From Paenibacillus fonticola DSM 21315 (lineage in GTDB: Bacteria > Bacillota > Bacilli > Paenibacillales > Paenibacillaceae), in NCBI RefSeq assembly GCF_000381905.1, contig NZ_KB907245.1:274640-338639 (forward strand): a stretch of 64,000 nt of DNA. Direction: 5' to 3'. A program made the translations under genes and the position numbers. Positions 8,649 to 16,328 of the stretch are shown in pieces. The notes under the pieces are model-generated. The model did not search any database. It saw nothing but the letters and a program-made list of their open reading frames with translations, and was not told the DNA's origin. Within the stretch, counting starts at the first letter, position 1. The number at the start of each line of letters is the position of its first letter.

Positions 8649-8684
8649 GTATATAGGTATATAGGCGTATAATACGGAGTTACT

Positions 8685-9464
8685 TTACTTCGTGCCAAAC
8701 CCCCGGTCACGCAAAAAGGAGGCCATATGCATTCGCGAAGGCTGAGCGAGCTTGTCCGCCATCAGCTCCGACCATGGCGTGTCTTTGGCCCCCCCGGTTC
8801 TTTCGCGCAAGTACGCCGACATGATCTCGTCATACCGTTCGACGTGCTTCTCCGATCCCGATGCGTCATAGCTGTTCCAATGCAGAACCGCCTGCTGCGG
8901 CAGCCTTGGGCGAAGCACGGGCTCTTGATCCGGGTAACCGACGCACATCCCGAACACGGGATAGACGAGCTCCGGCAAACCAAGCAGGCTGGCGACCTCG
9001 GCGATCTGGTTGCGGATACCGCCGATATACACGATGCCGAGGCCCAGCGACTCGGCGGCCACCGCTGCGTTCTGGGCAGCCAAAGCGGTATCTACGGTCG
9101 CTACGATTAGGTTTTCCATCGAGCCTTCGTAGGTTTCCTGGCCGGTCCGGTGTTTCAGCGCCGCTGCCTTCAATCTCGATAAATCGGCACACCACACCAA
9201 AAATACGGGACAGCTGTACACGTAAGCCTGATTGCCGCTAAGCCGGGCCAGCTCTGCTTTTAGCGGCTCCTCGGTCACGGCGATCACGCTATAAGCTTGA
9301 ACATGGCTTGAAGACGAAGCCGTTTGTCCGGCGGCAACGATCGTTTCGACCTGCTCCCGCGTCAACGCTTGATCCGTAAATTTACGGATGGAGCGGTGGT
9401 TAAGCAGCAAGGCAATCGTTTCGTTCGCGGACTTCATCGCATCGGTAATATTTTCGTTATGCAT
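8685..9464 (-). CDS. NfsA-type NADPH-dependent flavin oxidoreductase (nitroreductase)
   Basis: 259 residues. RSIRKFTDQAL at about 24-34 is the FMN-binding signature of oxygen-insensitive nitroreductases. SSSSHVQAYSV, the GLGIVYIGGIRNQ segment and the C-terminal WNSYDASGSEKHVERYDEIMSAYLRER are typical of the NfsA/FRP/NfrA group. It is expected to be a homodimeric FMN enzyme that reduces flavins, nitroaromatics or quinones with NADPH. The AAGGAGAG ribosome site is in place. The exporter gene at 9504-10112 lies upstream on the same strand with a 39-bp gap, so the two may be co-transcribed. Confidence 0.92.
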   Translation of the reverse strand: MHNENITDAMKSANETIALLLNHRSIRKFTDQALTREQVETIVAAGQTASSSSHVQAYSVIAVTEEPLKAELARLSGNQAYVYSCPVFLVWCADLSRLKAAALKHRTGQETYEGSMENLIVATVDTALAAQNAAVAAESLGLGIVYIGGIRNQIAEVASLLGLPELVYPVFGMCVGYPDQEPVLRPRLPQQAVLHWNSYDASGSEKHVERYDEIMSAYLRERTGGAKDTPWSELMADKLAQPSRMHMASFLRDRGFGTK

Positions 9465-9503
9465 CTTATTATCTCTCCTTTTTTATCCATTCATGCTTTC
9501 TAC

Positions 9504-10112
9504 TCAAAATAACTGAATCACAATATACCCTGCCATGGCCCAGACGATGAGCGCTGACAGCTTATTAATATGACGCAGCAGCCTCCCGCTTGGATCTATG
9601 CCGCCAATCAAGCGTCCCGTCCAGCACAGCCCCACGAACCAGACCCACGAGACAGCGATGGCCGCGCCGGCAAACAGGGCTTTATCCAGTCCCTCGAAGC
9701 GAAGCGAGCTCGTGCCGATCACGCCGATCGTATCCATGATAGCATGGGGATTGAGCAGCGATACGGAAAGCGCGAATAAAATTTGTTTACCCGCCGGGAG
9801 GCTGGCTTCACCAGCCGCAGGTAAATCCGGACGGCTCCGCCAAATCGACCAGCCCATGTACAGCATGAACAGGGCACCGACAATGAACAGCAATATTTTC
9901 AGCCAGGATATCGTCAGAACGATCAGGGAGACCCCGGCAACGGCAAGCACGATTAACAGTGTATCGCATAATGCCGCCGTAATGACCGCAGGCAGCGCGT
10001 GATGAAATTTGCGGTGCCCTGCCCCCTGGTTAAATACGAATACATTTTGCACGCCAAGCGGCAATATTAGTCCAAATGCCAAGACCAGGCCATAAATCGT
10101 CGCTTCCCACAT
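9504..10112 (-). CDS. LysE/ArgO-family amino-acid exporter
   Basis: 202 residues from the ATG at 10112 with GGAGG upstream; the frame extends to 10208, but without a ribosome site. Six hydrophobic helices. The LysE motif GLILPLGVQNVFVFNQG is near the N-terminus, and SLLNPHAIMDTIGVIG in the middle is close to the conserved NPxAxxD of the family. It probably exports basic amino acids such as arginine or lysine. It is divergent from a MocR-type regulator at 10288, a common pairing that suggests local control. Confidence 0.9.
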   Translation of the reverse strand: MWEATIYGLVLAFGLILPLGVQNVFVFNQGAGHRKFHHALPAVITAALCDTLLIVLAVAGVSLIVLTISWLKILLFIVGALFMLYMGWSIWRSRPDLPAAGEASLPAGKQILFALSVSLLNPHAIMDTIGVIGTSSLRFEGLDKALFAGAAIAVSWVWFVGLCWTGRLIGGIDPSGRLLRHINKLSALIVWAMAGYIVIQLF

Positions 10113-10287
10113 ACAATGATTCCTCCGTTTTCTGCAAAAGTTGCTGTTCTCATTGTAAGCAGTAAGGGACGGGTTTGGCTCCAGCCATTTGGATGGATAA
10201 CAAACCAACCAAATTATATAATTGGATTAAATAAAACTTGGCATGGTGCCACTGCGCACCTGCACATCGCGACGTTGGAGGTTGGTT

Positions 10288-11739
10288 ATGGAGCAATCCC
10301 ACTGGCAGCCCAGCCGGCAATCGGCTACCCCGCTGCATATGCAAATCACACAGTATATCCGGGACAAAATCGTCGGCGGCGAGTGGCCGGTAGGCACCCG
10401 CATCCCTTCGCAGCGCAAATTGGCCGAGGCCTTCAAGGTGAACCGCAGCACGGTTGTGACCGCCTTGGATGAGCTCACGGCCGCCGGGATGCTGGAGGGC
10501 TGCAAGGGCGGCGGTACCCGAGTAGTCAACCATACGTGGGGGGCGCTCGCCGCTACGCCGCCGACAAATTGGAACGACTACGTCAAGTCCGGCATCCATC
10601 GGCCCAACCTGCCCGCCGTCCAGGAGATCAACCGCGCCGAGTTCCATCCCGGTGTTATCCGGCTCGGCACGGGAGAGCTGTCGCCCGAGCTGCTTCCGCA
10701 CCTGGAGATGAGCAATGTACTGCGCCGCATGGCGGATCAGACTCCCCCTCTGGGATATGGGGAGCCGATGGGAGACCTGCGGCTTCGCAAGCTGCTTGCA
10801 GCCCGGCTCCAGAAGCTCGGCATCGCGGCCTCTCCTGCTTCCGTGCTTATCGTCTCCGGGGCGCTGCAGGCGCTGCAGCTCATCTCTGTCGGGTTGCTCG
10901 AGCCGGGGTCGGCCGTACTGGTAGAGCGTCCCTCCTACCTGTACTCCGTTCCCGTGTTTCAATCCACGGGCATGAAGCTGCGCGGCGTCCCAATGGACGA
11001 GAACGGCCTGCGGGCCGATTTGGCCGGTGCATACGCGAAGCAATACAACGCTTCTTTGCTGTATACGATCCCGACATTCCATAACCCGTCGGGTACGACA
11101 ATGAGCGAGGCACGCCGCGGGCAGCTGATGGAGGTTGCCGAGGCCGGGGGCCTGCCGGTAATCGAAGACGACGTATACCGCGACTTATGGCTGGACACGC
11201 CCCCTCCCCGCCCGCTTAAAGCCCGGGATGCCAGCGGGAACGTCCTCTATCTCGGCAGCTTTTCCAAGACGGTCAGCCCTGGCCTGCGCATCGGCTGGAT
11301 CGCCGGGCCTCAGCCCGTGCTGGAGCGGCTCGCCGACATCAAGATGCAAAGCGATTACGGCTCCAGCACATTGTCCCAGCAAGCTGCCGCCGAGTGGCTT
11401 GGCAGCGGAATGTACGAGCAGCATATGGAGCGGGTTCGCGAACGGCTGAGGGAGCGTCGTGCCGTCATGTTGAACAGGCTGGACAAGCATTTCGCTGGTA
11501 TCGCCAGCTGGAAAGTGCCTGACGGCGGCTTTTATGTCTGGCTCAAGCTGCATGCCCCGCTCCCCGCGAGAACCCTGTTCGACCTGGCGCTGCGCCGGAA
11601 CATTCTTATCAATCCCGGCCATCTGTACGACCGGGACGCGAACCAGTATATCCGTCTGTCATATGCCTTCGCGTCCCTGGATGACATGGAGCGCAGTCTT
11701 GCCAAGTTGGCGGAGATCATCGAGTCTATTTTGTCCTAA
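10288..11739 (+). CDS. MocR-type regulator: GntR HTH fused to PLP-dependent aminotransferase domain
   Basis: 483 residues from the ATG at 10288, five bases after TTGGAGG; the frame opens earlier without support. The GntR winged helix is at residues 15-80 (IPSQRKLAEAFKVNRSTVVTAL). The fold-type-I aminotransferase domain (110-480) has SGALQALQLIS, TFHNPSGTT, EDDVYRDLW and the Schiff-base lysine in SFSKTVSPGLRIGW. Such proteins sense PLP or an amino-acid metabolite. The position opposite the LysE-type exporter suggests it controls export. Confidence 0.92.
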   Translation: MEQSHWQPSRQSATPLHMQITQYIRDKIVGGEWPVGTRIPSQRKLAEAFKVNRSTVVTALDELTAAGMLEGCKGGGTRVVNHTWGALAATPPTNWNDYVKSGIHRPNLPAVQEINRAEFHPGVIRLGTGELSPELLPHLEMSNVLRRMADQTPPLGYGEPMGDLRLRKLLAARLQKLGIAASPASVLIVSGALQALQLISVGLLEPGSAVLVERPSYLYSVPVFQSTGMKLRGVPMDENGLRADLAGAYAKQYNASLLYTIPTFHNPSGTTMSEARRGQLMEVAEAGGLPVIEDDVYRDLWLDTPPPRPLKARDASGNVLYLGSFSKTVSPGLRIGWIAGPQPVLERLADIKMQSDYGSSTLSQQAAAEWLGSGMYEQHMERVRERLRERRAVMLNRLDKHFAGIASWKVPDGGFYVWLKLHAPLPARTLFDLALRRNILINPGHLYDRDANQYIRLSYAFASLDDMERSLAKLAEIIESILS

Positions 11740-11832
11740 TGTATGATCAATGTCATGATTTTCTAAAATATTCCAGTGCCAGGCAACTATTATGATCCTG
11801 AAATCGTTTAAATAGATAGGAGGGGTCATATT

Positions 11833-12510
11833 ATGCGTGCTATGCGTTTTGTAAAAATTGTTATTTGCATCATCGCCTTCTTGCTGATTGCAGGCTGTAA
11901 AAATACAAAGGTACTGCACAACGAACCCGGCGTTTCGCAGCCCGCCATTGTCGATCAGCTCCCTGAGCCTGTCAGTACCAGCGCCGATGGCGAGAACGAT
12001 TCAGGCGAAACAAGGCTTATCGAAGGGGATGCGGGGGCAGCAGTGGAAGCCAGGGAATCGGAGGACGATCGGGGTACGGCTGTGAATCCCGAAGTCGATG
12101 GGAGCGCGGGACAGCTATACGGCCTGGCCTTTGAAGCGATGATGCCGATAGACGAAGCCTTGAATCAGGACATGGAATACATTGCGATCGATTTCAGCGT
12201 GTTGTCGCATTTAACGGAGGAAGATAAGCAGTACATTGAAGAGTACATCAGCAGCAGGTTTACCGCCCCGGTTAAGGACGCGACCTTCGAACAATTGAGA
12301 GAGAGCGAGGGCGACCATTTTACAGATAACGGGATGGTACTGAGCGGCGTACTGCTCCAAATCGACAAAGTGGAGATTAGCGAGAACGGGGCCGTCATCG
12401 AAGGCATGAAATACCGCTCTGGCAATGGGGCCGCCGGTATCGTCATCCAGCTGGAATTGAAGGACGGGGCTTGGAAGGTTATTGAGGCCGCAAACACTGG
12501 GGTTAGTTAA
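11833..12510 (+). CDS. Putative lipoprotein of unknown function
   Basis: 225 residues. A signal peptide of about 20 residues ends in the lipobox LIAGC, so Cys at about residue 21 would be lipidated and the protein anchored outside the membrane. Residues 30-90 are a low-complexity acidic linker. Residues 90-225 form a compact domain with VLSHLTEEDKQYIEEY and a C-terminal GIVIQLELKDGAWKVIEA, the end of which resembles a beta-strand-rich secreted domain. I do not recognise the family. AGGAGGGG is seven bases before the ATG. It stands alone between the MocR gene and the copper genes. Confidence 0.75.
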   Translation: MRAMRFVKIVICIIAFLLIAGCKNTKVLHNEPGVSQPAIVDQLPEPVSTSADGENDSGETRLIEGDAGAAVEARESEDDRGTAVNPEVDGSAGQLYGLAFEAMMPIDEALNQDMEYIAIDFSVLSHLTEEDKQYIEEYISSRFTAPVKDATFEQLRESEGDHFTDNGMVLSGVLLQIDKVEISENGAVIEGMKYRSGNGAAGIVIQLELKDGAWKVIEAANTGVS

Positions 12511-12539
12511 AATGGAATGTCTCATTTTTCATACAAATA

Positions 12540-12577
12540 CTGCCCGGGAGCACAAAATTTCTTGCACTCCCAGGCAG
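12540..12577. terminator. Hairpin between lipoprotein gene and copZ
   Basis: CTGCCCGGGAG pairs with CTCCCAGGCAG across a 16-base loop in the gap between two convergent genes. Flanking T tracts are weak, so it may act in both directions but inefficiently. Confidence 0.5.
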
Positions 12578-12591
12578 TTCCGCACTGCATT

Positions 12592-12792
12592 TTATACCAC
12601 GTCGTAGCCTTGATCTTCGATCGCTTCTTTGATGGCTTCAACGCTAAGCTTGCTTTCGTCATAGCTGACCGTGACGTTTTTGGCCGACAGATCGACCTTA
12701 GCGCTCGCTCCAAGCTTGGAAACCGCACCTTCGACCGAGTTCACACAATGATTGCAGGACATTCCTTCTACGTTCAATGTAACAGTTTGCAT
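12592..12792 (-). CDS. copZ: Copper chaperone CopZ
   Basis: 66 residues forming one heavy-metal-associated domain. The metal site is GMSCNHCVNSVEG near the N-terminus and the protein ends AIEDQGYDVV, typical of CopZ. It binds Cu(I) with the two cysteines and passes it to a P-type ATPase or to CsoR. AGGAGG lies seven bases before the ATG. csoR is directly upstream on the same strand; no CopA ATPase gene is in the window. Confidence 0.95.
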   Translation of the reverse strand: MQTVTLNVEGMSCNHCVNSVEGAVSKLGASAKVDLSAKNVTVSYDESKLSVEAIKEAIEDQGYDVV

Positions 12793-12885
12793 TTCAATTC
12801 CTCCTCTTAACTTTTGATCACACTGTATTTCAAGATGTAATTCGACTTCGAATCTTGCATAAATGTTTGGTATTCCTGATAAATT

Positions 12886-13236
12886 TTATTTCATCAACTT
12901 GTTCACCGTAACCAAGAGCTCATCCACCACTTCGGTTTCTCCGGCCTGGATGCGTTCAATGACGCAACTCCTCATATGGCCTTCCAGCAGCAGCTTGCCG
13001 ACACTGTTCAGGGCAGACTGTACAGCCGCAATTTGATTGAGCACGTCGTCACAGTACGTGTCCTTGTCGATCATCCCCTTAATCCCCCGTATTTGCCCTT
13101 CAATCCGGTTCAGACGCCGGGTCAAATTATTTTTCAGCTCATCAGAATGATGACTGTGCCTCTCTGCTGAGCCTGAGTCTGCTGAATGACAAGCATTCTC
13201 CGCACAGTGATGCCCAGTCTCCTTAGGTTCAGTCAT
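12886..13236 (-). CDS. csoR: Copper-sensing transcriptional repressor CsoR
   Basis: 116 residues from the ATG at 13236, ten bases after AAGGAG. After a His/Cys-rich N-terminal tail of about 35 residues comes the CsoR fold with RLNRIEGQIRGIKGMI. The Cu(I) ligands are Cys in DTYCDDV and His and Cys in EGHMRSC, the conserved Cys-His-Cys set. It represses its own operon with copZ and releases DNA when Cu(I) binds. A matching operator lies just upstream. The N-terminal HHCAENACHSADS tail could bind extra metal. Confidence 0.94.
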   Translation of the reverse strand: MTEPKETGHHCAENACHSADSGSAERHSHHSDELKNNLTRRLNRIEGQIRGIKGMIDKDTYCDDVLNQIAAVQSALNSVGKLLLEGHMRSCVIERIQAGETEVVDELLVTVNKLMK

Positions 13237-13272
13237 GCGACTATCACTCCTTTCCTGTAAAATCATTATATT

Positions 13273-13289
13273 ATACCCCTATGGGGTAT
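13273..13289. promoter_or_regulatory. CsoR operator upstream of csoR-copZ
   Basis: ATACCCCTATGGGGTAT is an inverted repeat with perfect 7-bp arms and a 3-bp centre. It matches the GC-tract flanked by AT known for CsoR operators (TACCC…GGGTA). It lies 37 bp upstream of the csoR start, where repressor binding would block transcription. Confidence 0.85.
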
Positions 13290-13361
13290 GTAAAGATGTA
13301 TTGAATGCGAGGCAGCCTTAAACTCAAAAAGTGTATGCTCACTCCGCTCATGGCACCTTTT

Positions 13362-13550
13362 TTAAGAATATAGAGGTATATTGTTCTGCCGAGGCATCAC
13401 TAACCTTATGAGAAAGCCGAACAATAGTTCGTCTACTTTGCGTATAAGCCGCTGAAGATGTTCGGCGCTCATCTTCTGTAATGCAAATGTACTTGGATAA
13501 TTCGCAAGATATTTTACGGATTGAATTAAACTCACAGAGTCTAAATCCAT
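13362..13550 (-). other. Short open frame of uncertain status
   Basis: A 62-codon frame (MDLDSVSLIQSVKYLANYP…) has no convincing ribosome site and no family I recognise. It lies at the start of the AT-rich island full of broken genes, so it is more likely a gene remnant or chance frame than a working gene. Nothing else is seen between 13290 and 13673. Confidence 0.2.
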
Positions 13551-13673
13551 TCCGAGGGTAAAAAGTCGTAAGTTCCTGTCTTAGGAATCTACGACCTTTT
13601 GTATTTCGTAATATTCGTGGAAATGGGCTTAAAGAGAGGGGACAACTTTTTGACAAACTCCGTTGTTTTCACT

Positions 13674-14114
13674 CTATTTTCTATTAATTTCATATGCCTT
13701 ATTTGTAAGTTCATTAAGAAAGTCTTGAAATATTCCTCTCGATACTATTCCAGTACTAGGGATCGCTTCCTTTACTTTCTCAATTATGAAACGGTTTTCG
13801 AGTATTATTTGTTTATTTTCTACACTAGTAAAACTCCTTAACGAATCAATACAGACTTCAAATAAATCAGCGTCCTCTACACTCGCTAAAGTTAGTAGTA
13901 TTTTTAACTCTTCTAAATTTGAGTCATTACCTAAACAATAAGCCAGTTTTTTTTGCCAACCTAGAGGTTTTGTCAACAGGTCATGTGATAACTCATTCCA
14001 ATCTTCATGCTTAAACAGGATAATTAATTTTTCAGCGGTTAAACAACCAGTGTCGAACCAGTAATTATCTGCATCTTGAAAGTCTGTTAAAAGAGCATCA
14101 AGTTCCTTATACAT
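13674..14114 (-). CDS. Orphan immunity-like protein
   Basis: 146 residues, acidic, all-helical in appearance, no signal peptide, AAGGTGG seven bases before the ATG. I do not recognise a named family; the size and acidity suit immunity proteins of polymorphic toxins. Directly upstream (14127-14205) is a frameshifted remnant of the VgrG-toxin linker seen intact at 22238-22475. This gene therefore occupies the position of an immunity gene whose toxin tip has been lost. AT-rich compared with the backbone. Function is inferred from this context. Confidence 0.6.
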   Translation of the reverse strand: MYKELDALLTDFQDADNYWFDTGCLTAEKLIILFKHEDWNELSHDLLTKPLGWQKKLAYCLGNDSNLEELKILLTLASVEDADLFEVCIDSLRSFTSVENKQIILENRFIIEKVKEAIPSTGIVSRGIFQDFLNELTNKAYEINRK

Positions 14115-14126
14115 AATAGTACCACC

Positions 14127-14205
14127 TTCTTCTTATACTTTGGATCACTTAACCCGTAGGTACAATTCCTATATTTCTATTATCTCGAAAAATTTCCTCT
14201 CTGAC
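14127..14205 (-). pseudogene. Remnant of VgrG-toxin linker
   Basis: The stretch aligns with the linker of the intact toxin gene (plus-strand 22300-22370). Its minus-strand translation reads FRDNRNIGIVPTG, then a stop and frame change, then SDPKYKKK, against FRGNRNIKTVPNGFSDPKYKKK in the intact protein. No toxin domain remains between this piece and the immunity-like gene. Confidence 0.75.
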
Positions 14206-14219
14206 CGTTTCATCACTAC

Positions 14220-14266
14220 AATAAAAAAGCTCATTTCCACCTACAATCAGGCAGAAATAAGCTTTT
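14220..14266 (-). terminator. Terminator-like hairpin (copy 1)
   Basis: AAAAAAGCTCATTTCC pairs imperfectly with the reverse arm AGAAATAAGCTTTT, with A/T runs on both sides. A diverged copy lies at about 20092-20138, showing that the direct repeat starts here. It would end transcription of the DUF6809 gene on the minus strand. Confidence 0.6.
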
Positions 14267-14320
14267 AATGAATTATCCGCAACCCTAGTATGTCATATGA
14301 ATAAATATAAAATGGCTACA

Positions 14321-14608
14321 TCAGCCACCTACGATCTCATCTCCTGCTGCATATACTTCTGTCATCATTAGCGCGCCAAGTTGAAATCCACGGATAAAAG
14401 AAGCTGTGGCATGCAATGTACCTGATTTACTTCGCAAATCAAGTAATTCTTCAAACTGGCTGAATTCTGTTGCCGATAACTTTTTTTCCCACATTTTCAT
14501 GGCTTCGGATATTTTACGGTTTAATGCACGATATTCATGGTCAATCGGCACAATCGTTTCTTCAGGACGAATATTTCCACAATATAACGCTTCTAAAATA
14601 CTTCTCAT
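14321..14608 (-). CDS. DUF6809-family protein (copy 1)
   Basis: 95 residues from the ATG at 14608, which follows a purine-rich GAAGGGAAGAGGGAA; an upstream extension to 14689 has no support. MRSILEALYCGNIRPEE, then EYRALNRKISE, and a C-terminal ASFIRGFQLGALMMTEVY match the DUF6809 pattern common in Paenibacillus and relatives. Function unknown; such genes are often seen in mobile regions. A close paralogue is at 20187-20474. The ribbon-helix-helix gene lies just upstream on the same strand. Confidence 0.8.
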   Translation of the reverse strand: MRSILEALYCGNIRPEETIVPIDHEYRALNRKISEAMKMWEKKLSATEFSQFEELLDLRSKSGTLHATASFIRGFQLGALMMTEVYAAGDEIVGG

Positions 14609-14751
14609 TTCCCTCTTCCCTTCACGTGGATTCCTGTTCCTTGAAAGAAAGACTGACACATGATAAAGTAATCTGTGCAGTCTGTCCACCGGGCAGTTGC
14701 GCAGTGGAGGAGGTGGCGAATTCTTTTTCGGGAGTGCGCCACTTCCTTTGT

Positions 14752-14910
14752 TTATTCATCTTCATTTAGCTTCTCGATCCCACGCCTTACAGCCTCATTT
14801 TTTGTCACCTTATTCTGCTTAACGTATCGTTCGAGAATTTCACTATGCTTCTTATCTAGCCGCACTGTGAGTCGTATTTCTTTAGGATTTTCAGAGAAAG
14901 GCCGTCCCAA
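14752..14910 (-). CDS. Ribbon-helix-helix (CopG/Arc-like) small DNA-binding protein, copy 1
   Basis: About 52 residues reading LGRPFSENPKEIRLTVRL, then DKKHSEILERYVKQNKVTKNEAVRRGIEKLNEDE. Basic N-terminus, a beta strand (EIRLTVRL) and two helices fit the RHH fold. The start is uncertain: TTG at 14910 corresponds to the ATG of the second copy, but AGGAGG is about 18 bases away; a GTG at 14931 lies inside the AGGAGGTG itself. It precedes the DUF6809 gene and may regulate it. Confidence 0.65.
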   Translation of the reverse strand: MGRPFSENPKEIRLTVRLDKKHSEILERYVKQNKVTKNEAVRRGIEKLNEDE

Positions 14911-15060
14911 CTTTTTAGCGATTGGCTTCACCTCCTAGCACGATTATTGGCTGACAATAATAATATAATTAATGTCTGCCATAAAGTCAAGTTCTGTTGA
15001 CTTTTTATCTGTGTTGCCTTTCTTTCATTTTAAATATAAAAAAAAGAGCTTACTCACTTC

Positions 15061-15240
15061 CTACTCATCCTTTAGTAAGAATAAGCTTTTGAAGTTTTAA
15101 ATTCTTTAGTGTTAGATAATTTGAACCAATATCTACTATTAAACCACGTTCCTCTTCATACTGTGTTGTAGCTTAGTGTCCTTTTTGCATTATTTCTCTT
15201 GCTAGATAATTTTAGCTTGTCCTCAACTTCACCCTTCCCT
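15061..15240 (-). pseudogene. Toxin-tip remnant, copy 1
   Basis: The minus strand encodes EDKLKLSSKRNNAKRTLS, then damaged sequence and an internal deletion, corresponding to the nuclease-like tip of the 939-residue VgrG protein (GDKLELSDKARE… and …VEYWFK). The frame is broken by small deletions. Copy 2 at 20941-21124 is better preserved. A hairpin with a T run at its end (15035-15090, minus strand) would terminate this unit. Confidence 0.7.
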
Positions 15241-15270
15241 TATCAACGTCAAGAAAACGAAGCTAACACA

Positions 15271-15314
15271 AAACAGGTCAATTATGGTGGTATCTAACCA
15301 TAATCGACCTGTTT
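15271..15314. terminator. Strong inverted repeat in direct-repeat copy 1
   Basis: AAACAGGTC and ATTATGGT pair with ACCATAAT and GACCTGTTT, forming a long hairpin with A and T runs at either end. It could terminate transcription in both directions. The equivalent in copy 2 (about 21151-21195) has substitutions that weaken the stem. Nothing else is seen between 15315 and 15492. Confidence 0.6.
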
Positions 15315-15492
15315 TTCGTAACGGAATAGCGTTATTTAGGGTATAAAATTCAAGCATTGATGTGTACGTACAAACAAAACGACGAAATCTTTATACAGGT
15401 TTTACATGGGTTATATGTGTTATTGGTTGAATGATGGGTTCATTCGACACTCGGTGTCCCCATCCCAAGAGACCTTAGGGAGATTAGTCAAA

Positions 15493-15894
15493 TTAGAATT
15501 CTTCCAATGAAATAGCTTCCATAGAACTGCAGTAAAAATTAATGAAGTTATACCCGTCGTTTTCTCCATATCCGCTATCATCATGAACATGATATCTTTG
15601 ATTACTATCCCAACCCAATTCTTTTTTATCATGTATTATCAAACTGTCCGTTAAATATAAATTTGTGACTTTTCTTAATGAAAGTTCGGAAACATTATGA
15701 TACCTAACTCTCAATTTGAAACGTTGTTTCGTTTTTATAACCGATAGAAAGAAAAACAAATCAAGTGTCGTAGTATAGTTATCTTCATAATCAATGTCAA
15801 TATCATATTTAATTCCGATTATTTCCTCATACGTCCAAGAACCAAGAGCATTCAACTTTTCAGTAATTTTATTGTAATTATTAATATATTGCAA
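15493..15894 (-). CDS. Putative immunity protein for the adjacent toxin tip
   Basis: 133 residues from the TTG at 15894, eight bases after AGGGAGG. The frame opens earlier at 15918, but that would put the ribosome site inside the gene. Sequence is MQYINNYNKITEKLN… with many aromatic residues and a C-terminal FINFYCSSMEAISLEEF. No family recognised. It starts 17 bp after the stop of the HH-rich toxin fragment, the standard toxin-immunity order. AT-rich. Assignment rests on position and size. Confidence 0.6.
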   Translation of the reverse strand: MQYINNYNKITEKLNALGSWTYEEIIGIKYDIDIDYEDNYTTTLDLFFFLSVIKTKQRFKLRVRYHNVSELSLRKVTNLYLTDSLIIHDKKELGWDSNQRYHVHDDSGYGENDGYNFINFYCSSMEAISLEEF

Positions 15895-15910
15895 GTAACA
15901 TGCCTCCCTT

Positions 15911-16273
15911 TTAGTCAATAAATTCTATTTCATTTGTTGATTTATTAATTTTCCCTAATCTTAATCTTCCTGTTGATTTCTCTACAAAATATTTAAGCTC
16001 CCTAGCATTTCTCCCTGCATCTTGATATATGTATTCATGCATATGTGGATTTGTGTGGTGAGCAGAATTACCATGATCACTATAATCTATTCTATACTTT
16101 TGTTTCCCTGCTTGATCATAGATTACTCTAGATTTCTCCACCTGCCCACTTGAACCTAGTCTATAAAAATCATATCTATCCCCTGGGGTTCCTTGCATAG
16201 GGGCATAATTATTTTCGTAATACTTATCAGGCAGAAATGGTTCCTTAGCAAAGTCATCAAATTCACCCGTCCC
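15911..16273 (-). pseudogene. Orphan toxin C-terminal domain (His-rich DHG…HH…PHxHEY)
   Basis: The frame is open from a stop at 16274-16276 and has no convincing start, so this is a tip without its carrier. It begins GTGEFDDFAKEP, where GTG matches the KGTGN junction of the intact VgrG toxin. It then has RYRIDYSDHG-type sequence (YRIDYSDHGNSAHHTNPHMHEY) followed by a short strand-rich end. The His-rich motif resembles a catalytic or metal site of polymorphic toxin domains; I cannot name the family with certainty. The IS110 gene lies 55 bp upstream and may have displaced the N-terminal part. The immunity gene follows. Confidence 0.65.
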
Positions 16274-16328
16274 CTATGTTGTAAAGCTAATTCCTTCTAT
16301 GAATAAATAGCATCGTCGATCCTTCCTG

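Larger units (their letters stand above)
14220..15410. repeat. Long direct repeat, copy 1 (DUF6809 + RHH gene + toxin remnant)
   Basis: This segment and 20092-21290 align over about 1.2 kb. In the same order each contains a terminator hairpin, a DUF6809 gene, a ribbon-helix-helix gene, a toxin-tip remnant, an inverted repeat and the terminal stretch TTGATGTGTACGTACAAACA. They differ by scattered substitutions and small indels. The 4.7 kb between the copies holds the IS110 element, a recombinase and two orphan toxin cassettes. Confidence 0.85.

Noticed and set aside
10150..11082. Minus-strand frame of 310 codons opposite the MocR gene
   Set aside because: GC-rich antisense shadow of a gene with clear GntR and aminotransferase motifs.
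13348..13656. Possible 102-codon protein in the AT-rich island
   Set aside because: Overlaps another frame, lacks a ribosome site and resembles no family; more likely remnant sequence.
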